Shown here: positions 26,269 to 36,615 of the stretch, piece by piece
Position numbering within the stretch: position 1 is the first letter of the stretch
How the letters are laid out: the number at the start of each line of letters is the position of its first letter
Assembly (NCBI RefSeq): GCF_014207955.1
Contig: NZ_JACHLK010000003.1
Location: 124,001-188,000, forward strand
Length of the DNA stretch: 64,000 bases
Direction: 5' to 3'
Source of the DNA: Acidovorax soli
Lineage (GTDB): Bacteria > Pseudomonadota > Gammaproteobacteria > Burkholderiales > Burkholderiaceae_C
Notes under the pieces: generated by a model
Database searches by the model: none
Seen by the model: only the letters and a program-made list of their open reading frames with translations
What the model was told of the DNA's origin: nothing
Program-made: the position numbers and the translations under genes

Positions 26269-28191
26269 CTAGCTGCTCTTGCGCACACGCAGGTACCACT
26301 CGCACAGCAGGCGCACCTGCTTGGGCGTGTAGCCCTTCTCCACCATGCGGGTGACAAAGTCCTCGTGCTTGCGCGCCTCCTCGGCGCTGCCCTTGGCATT
26401 GAAGCTGATCACGGGCAGCAGCTCCTCGGTGTTGGAGAACATCTTCTTCTCGATCACCAGGCGCAGCTTCTCGTAGCTGGTCCAGCTCGGGTTGTTGCCC
26501 TGGTTGTTGGCACGCGCGCGCAGCACGAAGTTGACGATCTCGTTGCGGAAATCCTTGGGGTTGGCAATGCCCGCGGGTTTCTCGATCTTCTCGAGCTCGG
26601 CATTGAGCGCGCTGCGGTCGAACACCTCGCCGGTGTCGGTGTCGCGGTACTCGTTGTCCTGGATCCAGTAGTCGGCGTAGGTGACGTAGCGGTCGAAGAT
26701 GTTCTGCCCGTACTCGCTGTAGCTCTCAAGATACGCGGTCTGGATCTCCTTGCCGATGAACTCGGCATAGCGCGGCGACAGGAACTCCTTGATATAGCTG
26801 GTGTACTTGGTCTCCAGCTCGGCCGGGAACTGCTCGCGCTCGATCTGCTGCTCCAGCACATACATCAGGTGCACGGGGTTGGCCGCCACCTCGGCACTGT
26901 CGAAGTTGAACACCTTGGACAGGATCTTGAAGGCAAAGCGCGTGGAGATGCCGGTCATGCCCTCGTCCACACCGGCATAGTCACGGTACTCCTGGTAGCT
27001 CTTGGCACGCGGGTCGGTGTCCTTGAGGCTCTCGCCGTCATAGACCTGCATCTTGCTGAAGATGCTGGAATTCTCGGGCTCCTTCAGGCGCGTGAGGATG
27101 GCGAACTGCGACATCATCTTGAGCGTGCCCGGCGCGCACACCGCGTTGCCCAGCGAGGACTCACGGATCAGCTTGTCGTAGATGCGGATCTCCTCGCTCA
27201 CGCGCAGGCAGTAGGGCACCTTGACGATGTAGATGCGGTCGAGGAAGGCCTCGTTGTTCTTGTTGTTGCGAAACGCCTTCCATTCGCTCTCGTTGCTGTG
27301 GGCCAGCACCACGCCGTCGAAGGGAATGGCGCCAAAGCCTTCCGTGCCCTTGTAGTTGCCCTCCTGCGTGGCCGTGAGCAGCGGGTGCAGCACCTTGATG
27401 GGCGCCTTGAACATTTCCACGAATTCGAGCAGACCCTGGTTGGCCAGGCACAGGCCGCCGCTGTAGCTGTAGGCGTCGGTGTCGTCCTGGGCAAAGGTCT
27501 CGAGCTTGCGGATGTCGACCTTGCCCACCAGGCTCGATATGTCCTGGTTGTTCTCGTCGCCCGGCTCGGTCTTGGCGATGCCCACCTGCTTGAGGATGCT
27601 GGGGTAGCGCTTGACCACCTTGAACTGGCGGATGTCGCCGCCATACTCCTCCAGCCGCTTGACCGCCCAGGGCGAGAGCACGCGCTGCAGGTAGCGCCGC
27701 GGAATGCCGAACTGCTCCTCGAGCACCGCGCCGTCCTCCACCGCGTCGAACAGGCCGAGCGGCGACTCGTTCACCGGCGAACCCTTGAGCGCATAGAAGG
27801 GCACCTTCTGCATCAGGTATTTCAGGCGTTCGGCGATGGAGCTCTTGCCACCGCCCACGGGCCCGAGCAGGTAGAGGATCTGCTTGCGCTCTTCCAGGCC
27901 CTGCGCGGCATGGCGGAAGAAGCTCACCACCTGCTCGATGGCATCTTCCATGCCATAGAACTCGGCAAACGCCGGGTAGCGTTTGATCACCTTGTTGGCG
28001 AAGATGCGCGACAGGCGCGGGTCGTTGCGCGTGTCCACCATCTCGGGGTCGCCGATGGCGGCCAGCATGCGCTGGGCGGCCGTCGCATAGACCATGGGAT
28101 CGCGCTTGCATTCGGCGAGGTATTCGTCGATCGACATTTCCTCTTCGCGGCTACGGGCGTAACGCGAGGCGAAACTGCTGATGGCATCCAT
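26269..28191 (-). CDS. prkA: PrkA family serine protein kinase / AAA+ protein
   Basis: Product of 640 aa with a PrkA AAA domain: Walker A LLGPVGGGKSSIAERLK (about residues 110-118), a DAVEDGAVLEEQFGIP segment, and a C-terminal PrkA kinase domain that includes FSNTEELLPVISFNAKGS. E. coli YeaG is a homologue with kinase activity and roles in stress and nitrogen starvation. The start is set by GGAGGACGT directly before the ATG. First gene of the prkA-yeaH-spoVR operon; its promoter must lie in the 346-bp region to the right. Confidence 0.95.
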   Translation of the reverse strand: MDAISSFASRYARSREEEMSIDEYLAECKRDPMVYATAAQRMLAAIGDPEMVDTRNDPRLSRIFANKVIKRYPAFAEFYGMEDAIEQVVSFFRHAAQGLEERKQILYLLGPVGGGKSSIAERLKYLMQKVPFYALKGSPVNESPLGLFDAVEDGAVLEEQFGIPRRYLQRVLSPWAVKRLEEYGGDIRQFKVVKRYPSILKQVGIAKTEPGDENNQDISSLVGKVDIRKLETFAQDDTDAYSYSGGLCLANQGLLEFVEMFKAPIKVLHPLLTATQEGNYKGTEGFGAIPFDGVVLAHSNESEWKAFRNNKNNEAFLDRIYIVKVPYCLRVSEEIRIYDKLIRESSLGNAVCAPGTLKMMSQFAILTRLKEPENSSIFSKMQVYDGESLKDTDPRAKSYQEYRDYAGVDEGMTGISTRFAFKILSKVFNFDSAEVAANPVHLMYVLEQQIEREQFPAELETKYTSYIKEFLSPRYAEFIGKEIQTAYLESYSEYGQNIFDRYVTYADYWIQDNEYRDTDTGEVFDRSALNAELEKIEKPAGIANPKDFRNEIVNFVLRARANNQGNNPSWTSYEKLRLVIEKKMFSNTEELLPVISFNAKGSAEEARKHEDFVTRMVEKGYTPKQVRLLCEWYLRVRKSS

Positions 28192-28537
28192 ACGTCCTCC
28201 TGTGGTGGCACCCTCCGCATGGGCGCCACGGTTTGCAGTGGGAATCGCTACCGGTTCAGCCCTGTTGTAGCACCACCGCCTGTCTTTGAACAGGGAATTC
28301 GTGTAGGCGCGCAACGCTTTTCCACGCGACCTGCACACGCTCCGGTAGAGCGTGGCACACTGCGGAAAGTTCGCTGGCAATTACAAATTGAGGAGCAGGA
28401 CGCCCAGCAGGCACCTGCCACGGCGCGCGCAGCTGCTGTTTCGGGCTGCGCCGGGATGGGCTTTTCGCACGCCGGGCCGAGCCCCCTGGCGGGGCCGGTT
28501 CGGGGGCCTGGCGCCCCCGGGAAATCCCCCGTGCCCG
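28192..28537. other. Intergenic region between prkA and the M48 protease gene
   Basis: No gene seen. The right-hand part (about 28430-28540) is extremely G/C-rich with short inverted G/C runs, resembling the intergenic repeats common in Comamonadaceae. The part next to prkA is less G/C-rich and probably holds its promoter; no boxes could be fixed. Confidence 0.4.
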
Positions 28538-30394
28538 TCAGCCTTCGTTCTGGTGCGCGCGCATGATCTGGTGGCGCTGCCAGTAGTGGCCCACGGTGGC
28601 GTTGAAGTCGTCCTTTTCCTTCTTGAGGCCCGCCAGCTTGATCTTGCTGGTCTTGGCCCCCAGGCCCAGGGCATTTTTCTCGGGATGGGTCACGACGAGC
28701 GCATTGCCGAAACTGCTTTCCTTGAATTCCAGTGCCTTGATGGCGTCCCAGAACACCGTGGTGCCATCGGCCGAGGTGCTGATGCCCTCGATGCTCACCG
28801 TCACCGTGTCGCTGCCTTTCAGGGCGAACTGCACGGGTGGAAAGTACTGCAGCACCAGCGCGCGCTCCTCGTCGGTGGCCGGCTCGTAGCGGTAGGCCAG
28901 GCTGCGCTCGTGGTCGGCGGCAAAGGCCTCTTCGTAGGCGCCCCACATGCGCTGCTCGATGGCATCGGCCGTGAGGATCTGCTGCACCCAGGTGGCGGCC
29001 GGCGGGCGCACGACGATGGCGCCATAGGCGCTCTCGGGCAGGTTCACGCCCACGGCGCGCATGCGCTCGGTCATGGCCGGGTGCGAGTCGAAGGGGTGCG
29101 GCACATTGGCCGTCTTCATCTCGGCCAGGAAATCGGCCGACGCAGCATAGGGCGGCAGGCCCTGCGCCACATAGCCCGCGATGCCCAGCGCGGCCGACTC
29201 GTGCCGGCGGTTCTGGCCGAAGAGCTCGTGCTCGATCTTGGCGCGGTACTGCGCATAGGCCGCGATCTTCACCAGCGAGCGCGCAATCGCGTCGGGCGAG
29301 ATCAGCTTGGCGGCGATGCGGTCGGCCTTGAACTCGCGCTCGCGGCTCTCGCGTGCCAGGGCGACCTCGAAGATCATGCGGTAGAGGTCGAGCAGCGGCG
29401 AGACCACGGCCGACAGGCCGCCCGTGCGCATGGCATGGCGGTAGTGGTCGTACTGGCTGATCTTGGGGCCCAGCAAGGCGCTGCTCTTGGTGTCGCCGCC
29501 GCGCAGGTGGGCCAGCTCATGGCCGAAGACGGCGTCGGCCTCGGACTGGTCCAGCAGGCGCAGCAGCGGAATGCTCACGAACAGGGTGCGCCCGGTGAGC
29601 GTCTTGCCGCCCACGGTGAGCGGCGCCTCGGTCACGAAGAAGTTGGCATCGATGCCGGCCACGATGTGCCGGGGCGGCTCGGTCTTGAGGCGCTCGGCCA
29701 TGTGGCGGATGCGCTTCCACAGGAGCGGTGCATCGGCCTCGGCCACGAGCTCGCCGTCCACGCCATTGTTCAGCCGCACGCGCGTGAAGATGCTCTTGAT
29801 GGCCATGAACACGCCGATGGCCACGGCGATGCCCACGAAGATGATGAGCTTGGGCGAGTATTTGTGGAAGAAGAAGGCTGTGAGCCAGAACGACAGCCAC
29901 ACCGCCAGCGCGCCCTGCACGATCAGCGAGGCGGCACTGGACCAGGTGGTCAGGTGCCAGCCGGTGACGAAGCTGGTGTACTGCATCTTGCGGTCCACGA
30001 AGGCCAGGGCACCCAGGCCCAGCACCGAGGCCAGCAGCAGCACGCCGGCGACCAGGGTCCAGGCCGAGGCCTTGCGCACCAGGTTGAACTGCCACAGCTC
30101 GCCGTACTGCTCGCACACGGCCTCGCGGTATTCCTGCACCTCGGGCGAGGGGTTGGTGCAGACCCTGGAGGGCGGGTTGGCGCGGTAGAAATCCTTGCGC
30201 GCCTGCTTCTCGGCCGCGGGCATGCCCTTTTCGGCGTCGATGCGCTGGCTCACCCGGGCGACGAACTGGGTGTCCTCATCGCGCTGGGCATAGCCGGTGA
30301 ACAGGAAGGCGGCCAGCGGAATCAGGAACAGCGAGAGCAGCGAATAGGCGAAGACCTTGGCCAGGCCCAGGCGCAGGGCGGATGGAATGTTCAT
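28538..30394 (-). CDS. M48 family membrane metallopeptidase
   Basis: Product of ~618 aa with at least four hydrophobic segments (about residues 16-36, 110-133, 150-175, 182-200). A zinc protease site FGHELAHLRGGD (His292, Glu293, His296) follows, with EFKADRIAAKL further on supplying the third ligand, as in HtpX/M48 peptidases. A C-terminal cytosolic extension of ~150 residues is not assigned. Larger than HtpX (~290 aa), so it belongs to the long M48 membrane proteins of unknown substrate. Start MNIPSALRLG chosen because the upstream extension is not hydrophobic or conserved. Divergent from valS. Confidence 0.9.
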   Translation of the reverse strand: MNIPSALRLGLAKVFAYSLLSLFLIPLAAFLFTGYAQRDEDTQFVARVSQRIDAEKGMPAAEKQARKDFYRANPPSRVCTNPSPEVQEYREAVCEQYGELWQFNLVRKASAWTLVAGVLLLASVLGLGALAFVDRKMQYTSFVTGWHLTTWSSAASLIVQGALAVWLSFWLTAFFFHKYSPKLIIFVGIAVAIGVFMAIKSIFTRVRLNNGVDGELVAEADAPLLWKRIRHMAERLKTEPPRHIVAGIDANFFVTEAPLTVGGKTLTGRTLFVSIPLLRLLDQSEADAVFGHELAHLRGGDTKSSALLGPKISQYDHYRHAMRTGGLSAVVSPLLDLYRMIFEVALARESREREFKADRIAAKLISPDAIARSLVKIAAYAQYRAKIEHELFGQNRRHESAALGIAGYVAQGLPPYAASADFLAEMKTANVPHPFDSHPAMTERMRAVGVNLPESAYGAIVVRPPAATWVQQILTADAIEQRMWGAYEEAFAADHERSLAYRYEPATDEERALVLQYFPPVQFALKGSDTVTVSIEGISTSADGTTVFWDAIKALEFKESSFGNALVVTHPEKNALGLGAKTSKIKLAGLKKEKDDFNATVGHYWQRHQIMRAHQNEG

Positions 30395-30682
30395 ACGAAG
30401 GCGGACAGACGGTTGGAATGTTTTTTGATCTGGCGAGCACAAAGGGGCCCAGGCACGCCCGCAGCGCACCCTTCCTCACCCCTTTGCGCCGGATTATCGG
30501 AAAACACCCGCTCTGCGCCAGCCCGTACAAGGTAACAATTGGATAAGTGGCGGCCGTGCCTGTCCGAATGGCACCGCGCCCACGCGCCGCACCGGGGCAC
30601 CTGCGTCGCATAAAATGGTGGGTTCCACCCTCTCGACAGCAGAGGCGCCCCGCCAGGGCCGCCTCTCCACCCTGCCCCACCC

Positions 30683-33580
30683 ATGAGCACGCCCCTGCAA
30701 CAACCCGGCCTCGACAGCCTGTCCAAATCGTTTGAACCCGCCGCCCTGGAAGCCCAATGGGGCCCCGAATGGGAACGCCGAGGCTACGGTGTAGCAGGCT
30801 TTCGCGGCACCGGCGTGGCACAGGCGGGCGAGCCGGCCTTCTCCATCCAGCTGCCACCGCCCAATGTGACGGGCACGCTGCACATGGGCCATGCGTTCAA
30901 CCAGACGATCATGGACAGCCTGACGCGCTACCACCGCATGCGCGGCCACAACACGGCCTGGATCCCCGGCACCGACCACGCCGGCATCGCCACGCAGATC
31001 GTGGTGGAGCGCCAGCTGCAGGAGCAGGGCATCAGCCGCCACGACATGGGCCCCACGCCGCCCGAGGCGCGCAAGAACTTCGTTGCCAAGGTCTGGGAGT
31101 GGAAGGAAAAGAGCGGCAACACCATCACCACGCAGATGCGCCGCATGGGCGACAGCGTGGACTGGAGCCGCGAGTACTTCACCATGGACGACAAGCTCTC
31201 CAAGGTGGTGACCGACACCTTCGTCAAGCTCTACCAGCAGGGCCTGATCTACCGCGGCAAGCGCCTGGTGAACTGGGACCCCAAGCTGCAGTCCGCCGTG
31301 TCCGACCTCGAAGTCGAAAGCGAAGAAAAAGACGGCTCGCTCTGGCACATCGCCTACCCGCTGGCCGATGGCTCGGGCAGCCTCACCGTGGCCACCACCC
31401 GCCCCGAGACCATGCTGGGCGACGTGGCGCTGATGGTGCACCCCGAGGATGCGCGCTACACCCACCTGATCGGCAAGAACGTGGTGCTGCCCCTGGTGGG
31501 CCGCGAGATCCCCATCATCGCCGACGACTATGTGGACAAGGAGTTCGGCACCGGCGTGGTCAAGGTCACGCCCGCGCACGACCCCAATGACTATGCCGTG
31601 GGCCAGCGCCACCAGTTGCCCATGATCGTGGTGCTCACGCTGCAGGCCACCGTCAACGACAACGCCCCCGAGAAGTACCGCGGCCTGGACCGCTTCGTGG
31701 CGCGCAAGGCCATCGTGGCCGACCTGGAAGCCTCGGGCGCCCTGGTGGAGACCAAGAAGCACAAGCTCATGGTGCCCATCTGCACGCGCACCGGCCAGGT
31801 GGTCGAGCCCATGCTCACGGACCAATGGTTCGTGGCCATGAGCAAGGTGAGCGAGCAGGACCCCACGGGCAAGAGCATCGCGCAAAAGGCCATCGACGCC
31901 GTGGCCAGCGGCGAGGTGCAGTTCGTGCCCGAGAACTGGGTGAACACCTACAACCAGTGGATGAACAACATCCAGGACTGGTGCATCAGCCGCCAGCTGT
32001 GGTGGGGCCACCAGATCCCCGCCTGGTACGACGAAGAGGGCAACGTGATCGTGGCCCGCAGCGAAGCCGAAGCCCAGGCCCAGGCTCCGGGCAAGACGCT
32101 GCGCCGCGACGAGGACGTGCTCGATACCTGGTACTCCTCGGCCCTGGTGCCCTTCAGCACCATGGGCTGGCCCGAGCAAGGCGACGGCCCGACCGACGAC
32201 TACAACCTGTACCTGCCCAGCAGCGTGCTGGTGACCGGCTACGACATCATCTTCTTCTGGGTTGCCCGGATGATCATGATGACCACGCACTTCACGGGCC
32301 GCGTGCCGTTCAAGCATGTCTACATCCACGGCCTGGTGCGTGACGCGCAGGGCAAGAAGATGAGCAAGTCCGAGGGCAACGTGCTCGACCCGGTGGACCT
32401 GATCGACGGCATTGCGCTGGACCCGCTGCTGGACAAGCGCACCACCGGCCTGCGCAAGCCCGAGACTGCGCCCACGGTGCGCAAGAACACGCAGAAGGAA
32501 TTCCCCGAGGGCATCCCCGCCTACGGCGCCGATGCGCTGCGCTTCACCTTCGCGGCGCTGGCCAGCCTGGGCCGCAGCATCAACTTCGACAGCAAGCGCT
32601 GCGAGGGCTACCGCAACTTCTGCAACAAGCTGTGGAACGCCAGCCGCTTCGTGCTGATGAACTGCGAGGGCCAGGACTGCGGCCTCAAGGAGCACACCAA
32701 GGAAGAATGCCAGCCCGGCGGCCCGGCCCACGGCTACATGCAATTCAGCCAGGCCGACCGCTGGATCGCCTCGCTGCTGCAGAAGACCGAGGCCGAAGTC
32801 GCCAAGGGCTTTGCCGAGTTCCGCCTGGACAACGTGGCCAACACGATCTATGACTTCGTGTGGAACGAGTTCTGCGACTGGTACCTGGAGATCGCCAAGG
32901 TGCAGATCCAGACCGGCACCGAGGCCGAGCAGCGCGCCACGCGCCGCACACTGATCCGCACGCTCGAAGCCATCCTGCGCCTGGCCCACCCCATCATCCC
33001 CTTCATCACCGAAGCCCTGTGGCAGACGGTGGCGCCTGTGGCCGGCCTGCCCGGCCAGTCGGTCAGCATCGCCCGCTACCCCGAAGCGCAGCCGAGCAAG
33101 ATCGACGAGGCCGCCATTGCGCACATGGAGCGCATCAAGGGCCTGGTCGACGCCTGCCGCACGCTGCGCGGCGAGATGAACGTCTCGCCCTCGACACGCC
33201 TGCCGCTGTACACCGTGGGCGACAGCGACTTCATGCGCGGCGTGGCCCCGGTGCTGCAGGCCCTGGCCAAGCTGAGCGAAGTCAAGGTGTTCGACGACGA
33301 GGCCGCCTGGGCCGCCGCCGCACAGGCAGCGCCCGTGGTCGTGGTGGGCGAGGCGCGCATGTGCCTGCACATGGAGATCGACGTGGCCGCCGAAAAGGCC
33401 CGCATTGCCAAGGAAGTCGCCCGCCTGGAAGGCGAAGTGGCCAAGGCCAATGCCAAGCTGGGCAACGAGGCCTTCGTGGCCAAGGCGCCACCCGCCGTGA
33501 TCGAGCAGGAAAAGAAGCGCATTGCCGATTTCACCGCCACGCTCTCGCGTTTGCGCGATCAGCTTACACGCCTGGGCTGA
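30683..33580 (+). CDS. valS: Valyl-tRNA synthetase
   Basis: Class I synthetase of 965 aa, full length for the family. It charges tRNA-Val and edits threonine. HIGH-type motif [13 protein letters not shown] (HMGH at residues 67-70) and KMSKS at about residues 559-563 form the catalytic site. The editing insertion between them, [20 protein letters not shown] sequences and the C-terminal coiled coil ending [17 protein letters not shown] (the ValRS tail) are all visible. Divergent from the M48 gene with 288 bp between. A large terminator hairpin follows 17 bp after the stop. Confidence 0.97.
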   Translation: MSTPLQQPGLDSLSKSFEPAALEAQWGPEWERRGYGVAGFRGTGVAQAGEPAFSIQLPPPNVTGTLHMGHAFNQTIMDSLTRYHRMRGHNTAWIPGTDHAGIATQIVVERQLQEQGISRHDMGPTPPEARKNFVAKVWEWKEKSGNTITTQMRRMGDSVDWSREYFTMDDKLSKVVTDTFVKLYQQGLIYRGKRLVNWDPKLQSAVSDLEVESEEKDGSLWHIAYPLADGSGSLTVATTRPETMLGDVALMVHPEDARYTHLIGKNVVLPLVGREIPIIADDYVDKEFGTGVVKVTPAHDPNDYAVGQRHQLPMIVVLTLQATVNDNAPEKYRGLDRFVARKAIVADLEASGALVETKKHKLMVPICTRTGQVVEPMLTDQWFVAMSKVSEQDPTGKSIAQKAIDAVASGEVQFVPENWVNTYNQWMNNIQDWCISRQLWWGHQIPAWYDEEGNVIVARSEAEAQAQAPGKTLRRDEDVLDTWYSSALVPFSTMGWPEQGDGPTDDYNLYLPSSVLVTGYDIIFFWVARMIMMTTHFTGRVPFKHVYIHGLVRDAQGKKMSKSEGNVLDPVDLIDGIALDPLLDKRTTGLRKPETAPTVRKNTQKEFPEGIPAYGADALRFTFAALASLGRSINFDSKRCEGYRNFCNKLWNASRFVLMNCEGQDCGLKEHTKEECQPGGPAHGYMQFSQADRWIASLLQKTEAEVAKGFAEFRLDNVANTIYDFVWNEFCDWYLEIAKVQIQTGTEAEQRATRRTLIRTLEAILRLAHPIIPFITEALWQTVAPVAGLPGQSVSIARYPEAQPSKIDEAAIAHMERIKGLVDACRTLRGEMNVSPSTRLPLYTVGDSDFMRGVAPVLQALAKLSEVKVFDDEAAWAAAAQAAPVVVVGEARMCLHMEIDVAAEKARIAKEVARLEGEVAKANAKLGNEAFVAKAPPAVIEQEKKRIADFTATLSRLRDQLTRLG

Positions 33581-33597
33581 AAACCCCGCGATACTGA

Positions 33598-33641
33598 GGG
33601 CAGATGCGCCCGGCTGCTGCAGGCCGGGCCCTGCCCTTTTT
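33598..33641 (+). terminator. Two-tier hairpin terminator between valS and galU
   Basis: Outer stem GGGCAG/CTGCCC encloses inner stem GCCCGGC/GCCGGGC and is followed by TTTTT. It lies only 29 bp before the galU ATG, so galU needs either read-through from valS or a promoter inside this very short gap. Confidence 0.8.
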
Positions 33642-33669
33642 CTCTGTCACCATTCTTGCCAGGAGCCCC

Positions 33670-34557
33670 ATGACCGCTGCATCCGCCATCCGCAAAGCCG
33701 TTTTTCCCGTTGCCGGCCTGGGCACGCGCTTTCTGCCGGCCACCAAGGCATCGCCCAAGGAGATGCTGCCGGTGGTGGACAAGCCGCTGATCCAGTACGC
33801 CGTGGAAGAGGCCTATGCCGCCGGCATCCGCCACATGATCTTCGTCACGGGCCGCAGCAAGCGCGCCATCGAGGACCATTTCGACACGGCCTACGAGCTG
33901 GAGAACGAGCTCGAAGCCGCCGGCAAGGCCGAGCTGCTCAAGCTCGTGCGCTCGGTGCAGCCCGACGACATGGACTGCGCCTTCGTGCGCCAGCCGCGCT
34001 CGCTGGGCCTGGGCCATGCCGTGCTGTGCGCCGAGCCCCTGGTGGGCAAGGAGCCGTTTGCCGTGCTGCTGGCCGACGACCTGATGGTTGGCCCCCGCGG
34101 CGGCCAGCCCGTGCTGGCGCAGATGGCTGCGGCCTTTCGCCAGCAGGGCCGCTCGGTCATCGCCGTGCAGGAGGTGCCCGAGGACCAGGTGCACAAGTAC
34201 GGCATCGTGGCCGGTGAGCCCGCCGGTGGCCCGCTGATCCGCATCGACCGCATCGTCGAGAAGCCCAAGGCCGACGTGGCGCCCTCGCGCATGGGTGTGG
34301 CGGGCCGCTACATCCTCACGCCCGGCGTGTTTGACGAGATCCGCAACCAGCCGCGCGGCGTGGGCGGCGAGATCCAGCTCACCGACGGCATCGCCCGCCT
34401 GATGCAGCACGAGGCCGTCTACGCCTTCCAGTACGAAGGCAAGCGCTACGACTGCGGCAGCAAGGAAGGCTTTCTCGAAGCCACGGTGGAACTGGCCTTG
34501 CAGCACCCGCAGGTGGGCGCCCACTTCCGCGAATACCTCAAGGGCCTGAGCCTGTAA
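33670..34557 (+). CDS. galU: UTP-glucose-1-phosphate uridylyltransferase
   Basis: Makes UDP-glucose from UTP and glucose-1-phosphate for envelope polysaccharides. The 295-aa product has the nucleotidyl-transferase start [20 protein letters not shown] with the following [15 protein letters not shown], the central LLADDLMVG (metal-binding Asp), and [18 protein letters not shown] at the end, all diagnostic of GalU. AGGAG precedes the ATG by 5 bases. The gene follows directly on the valS terminator and is closed by its own bidirectional terminator. Confidence 0.97.
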   Translation: MTAASAIRKAVFPVAGLGTRFLPATKASPKEMLPVVDKPLIQYAVEEAYAAGIRHMIFVTGRSKRAIEDHFDTAYELENELEAAGKAELLKLVRSVQPDDMDCAFVRQPRSLGLGHAVLCAEPLVGKEPFAVLLADDLMVGPRGGQPVLAQMAAAFRQQGRSVIAVQEVPEDQVHKYGIVAGEPAGGPLIRIDRIVEKPKADVAPSRMGVAGRYILTPGVFDEIRNQPRGVGGEIQLTDGIARLMQHEAVYAFQYEGKRYDCGSKEGFLEATVELALQHPQVGAHFREYLKGLSL

Positions 34558-34583
34558 GCCTTCTGGCGGCGCACTCCACCAGC

Positions 34584-34625
34584 AAAAAAGTCCTCCCGCG
34601 GTGCGAGCCGCCGGAGGACTTTTTG
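34584..34625. terminator. Bidirectional terminator between galU and tusA
   Basis: AAAAAAGTCCTCC and GGAGGACTTTTT form a long stem with an inner CGG/CCG pair. The A-run and T-run on the two sides let it work for both convergent genes. Confidence 0.9.
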
Positions 34626-34661
34626 GCTTTCAGGCAGGCACACCGCCCGCCAGCCGGCCAC

Positions 34662-34901
34662 TCAGCGGCGGCGCAGGACGTGAACGAACTCCTTGGCTTC
34701 GTCGGTGCCCGAGCTCGTCTGCTCCACCAACTCGTTGCCGGTCTGCTTGGCAAAGGCCTGGAAGTCGCGCACCGAGCCCACGTCGGTGGCTACCACCTTG
34801 AGCAGTTGGCCGCTGGCCAGGTCGGCCAGGGCCTTCTTGGCCTTCAAGATGGGCAGGGGGCAATTCAGGCCGCGCGTGTCGATTTCTTTGTGGATGTCCA
34901 T
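34662..34901 (-). CDS. tusA: TusA family sulfur-carrier protein
   Basis: Product of 79 aa with the TusA/SirA signature DTRGLNCPLPILKAKKAL, in which the CPxP cysteine carries the persulfide sulfur. Small soluble beta-alpha protein for sulfur transfer, for instance to tRNA thiolation. Start at MDIHKE; upstream codons belong to the Nudix gene tail. It lies 5 bases after the Nudix stop on the same strand, with cysM further upstream, making a sulfur-flavoured minus-strand group. The C-terminus LVEQTSSGTDEAKEFVHVLR is typical of the family. Confidence 0.93.
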   Translation of the reverse strand: MDIHKEIDTRGLNCPLPILKAKKALADLASGQLLKVVATDVGSVRDFQAFAKQTGNELVEQTSSGTDEAKEFVHVLRRR

Positions 34902-34906
34902 GGTCG

Positions 34907-35473
34907 TCAGTCCTTTGGCGGCAGGTCCAGGCCGCGGCGCCGCTCGGCATTTTCCTCGGCAGTGAAGAACACCGGCTCGTGCCCGCGTGTGCGCAGCCAG
35001 TCGGCCAGCGCGTAGCCGGTGCCGGCGGGCCAGCATTTGAGGTCTGCCAGATCGTACATGCGGTAGTCCACCAGCTCGGGCGAGAGCTTCACCTCGCCCT
35101 CTGCCACCACATGGTAGGCGATGATGACCTGGTTCATGCGCAGGAATTCGTACGCCCCCACCAGCGTGGTGGCGGTCACGTCGAGATTCGTCTCTTCCTT
35201 GACCTCGCGCGCGATGCCTTCCATCGGCGATTCACCGGCTTCCATGAAGCCGGTGATCAGCGCGAACATCTTGGCCGGCCAGGCTGCGTTGCGGGCCAGC
35301 AGCACCTGCCCGTTCACCTCCACGATGGCGGCCAGCACCGGCGTGGGGTTGTTCCAGTGCGTCCAGCCGCAGGCCGGGCAGCGCTGGCGCTGCTTGTCGC
35401 CGCCATCTTCGGCCACGGTGATCAGGGCCAGCGGCGTGCCGCAGTGGGTGCAGTAACGGGTTTCGTAGTGCAT
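34907..35473 (-). CDS. Nudix hydrolase with N-terminal zinc ribbon
   Basis: Product of 188 aa. The N-terminus has two CxxC pairs (YCTHCG and RCPACG), a zinc ribbon like that of NudC-type enzymes, followed by the Nudix box GFMEAGESPMEGIAREVKEE, intact in its Gly, Arg, Glu-Glu residues (metal binding). It hydrolyses a nucleoside diphosphate linked to another group; the exact substrate is not visible. It lacks the ~75-residue N-terminal domain of classical NudC (~260 aa), so it is a shorter relative. Likely in one transcript with tusA. Confidence 0.92.
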   Translation of the reverse strand: MHYETRYCTHCGTPLALITVAEDGGDKQRQRCPACGWTHWNNPTPVLAAIVEVNGQVLLARNAAWPAKMFALITGFMEAGESPMEGIAREVKEETNLDVTATTLVGAYEFLRMNQVIIAYHVVAEGEVKLSPELVDYRMYDLADLKCWPAGTGYALADWLRTRGHEPVFFTAEENAERRRGLDLPPKD

Positions 35474-35563
35474 TGTGCTCTTGATTTTATAGCATCAGCC
35501 GCCAAGGCCGCGGGGCGGCTGGCGCGGGTGCTTCATCGTAAGGGAAAGGCCGCGCCAACGCTG

Positions 35564-36466
35564 TCAGGCCGGGAACACCCCGGTGGAGAGGTACCGGTCG
35601 CCCCGGTCGCAGACCACGAAAACAATGGTCGCATTGCTCACGCGCTGCGACAGCTGTAGCGCCGCCCAGCAGGCGCCTGCGGCCGAGATGCCGCCGAAGA
35701 TGCCCTCTTCGCGCGCCAGGCGCCGGGCCATGTCCTCGGCGTCGTCCTGGCTCACGTTCACGGTTTCGTCCACGGCACGCGGGTCGAAGATCTTGGGCAG
35801 GTACTCCTGCGGCCACTTGCGGATGCCGGGGATGCGCGAGCCCTCCTGCGGCTGCGCGCCGATGATCTGGATGCCAGCGTTCTTTTCCTTCAAAAAGCGC
35901 GACACGCCGGTGATGGTGCCCGTGGTGCCCATGGCGCTCACGAAGTGGGTGATGCGCCCATCGGTCTGCTCCCACAGCTCGGGGCCCGTGGTCTCGTAGT
36001 GGATGCGCGGGTTGTCGGCATTGGCGAACTGGTCGAGCACCTTGCCCTCGCCGCGCTTTTGCATGGCCTCGGCCAGGTCGCGCGCATGCTCCATGCCGCC
36101 GCTCTTGGGCGTGAGCACCAGGTCGGCGCCAAAGGCCTTCATGGTCTGGGCACGCTCCACCGACAGGTCTTCGGGCATCACCAGCACCATGCGGTAGCCC
36201 TTGATCGCCGCCGCCATGGCCAGCGCAATGCCGGTGTTGCCCGAGGTCGCCTCGATCAGCGTGTCCCCAGGGCGGATGTCGCCGCGTTCTTCCGCGCGGC
36301 GGATCATGGACAGCGCCGGCCGGTCCTTCACCGAGCCTGCCGGGTTGTTGCCTTCGAGCTTGCCCAGGATCACGTTGCCACGCGCGGCATTGTCGGCCGC
36401 CCCAATGCGCTGCAGCGCCACCAGCGGCGTCTTGCCAATCGCGTCTTCAATCGTCGGATATTTCAT
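35564..36466 (-). CDS. cysM: Cysteine synthase B
   Basis: PLP enzyme of 300 aa that makes cysteine from O-acetylserine and sulfide or thiosulfate. MKYPTIEDAIGKTPLVALQR is a typical CysM start, GNNPAGSVKDRPAL carries the PLP Lys47, and TSGNTGIALA and SAMGTTGTITGV bind substrate and PLP phosphate. The shorter GKLEGNNPAGS form, and a C-terminal ICDRGDRYLSTGVF-like end, favour CysM over CysK. It lies 90 bp upstream of the Nudix-tusA pair and is divergent from tRNA-Leu, whose 5' end is only 41 bp away. Confidence 0.95.
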   Translation of the reverse strand: MKYPTIEDAIGKTPLVALQRIGAADNAARGNVILGKLEGNNPAGSVKDRPALSMIRRAEERGDIRPGDTLIEATSGNTGIALAMAAAIKGYRMVLVMPEDLSVERAQTMKAFGADLVLTPKSGGMEHARDLAEAMQKRGEGKVLDQFANADNPRIHYETTGPELWEQTDGRITHFVSAMGTTGTITGVSRFLKEKNAGIQIIGAQPQEGSRIPGIRKWPQEYLPKIFDPRAVDETVNVSQDDAEDMARRLAREEGIFGGISAAGACWAALQLSQRVSNATIVFVVCDRGDRYLSTGVFPA

Positions 36467-36507
36467 GCGCCCTACTGTGCCATAATTTGAGTCTTCACGA
36501 ATTCCCT

Positions 36508-36592
36508 GCCCGGGTGGTGAAATTGGTAGACGCAGGGGACTCAAAATCCCCCGCCGCAAGGCGTGCCGGTTCGATTCCGGCCCCGGGCACCA
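36508..36592 (+). tRNA. tRNA-Leu (anticodon CAA)
   Basis: An 85-nt class II tRNA with an encoded CCA end. Acceptor stem GCCCGGG/CCCGGGC, anticodon arm GGGGA-CTCAAAA-TCCCC giving anticodon CAA (reads UUG), a long variable arm and the T arm GGTTCGATTCC are all visible. An intrinsic terminator overlaps its 3' end. Confidence 0.97.
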
Positions 36593-36615
36593 TAGTTTCT
36601 TTGCTATGGTTTTTG
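36589..36615 (+). terminator. Intrinsic terminator of tRNA-Leu
   Basis: ACCATAG, loop TTTCTTTG, CTATGGT then TTTTTG. The left arm of the stem uses the ACCA end of the mature tRNA itself. Confidence 0.75.
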
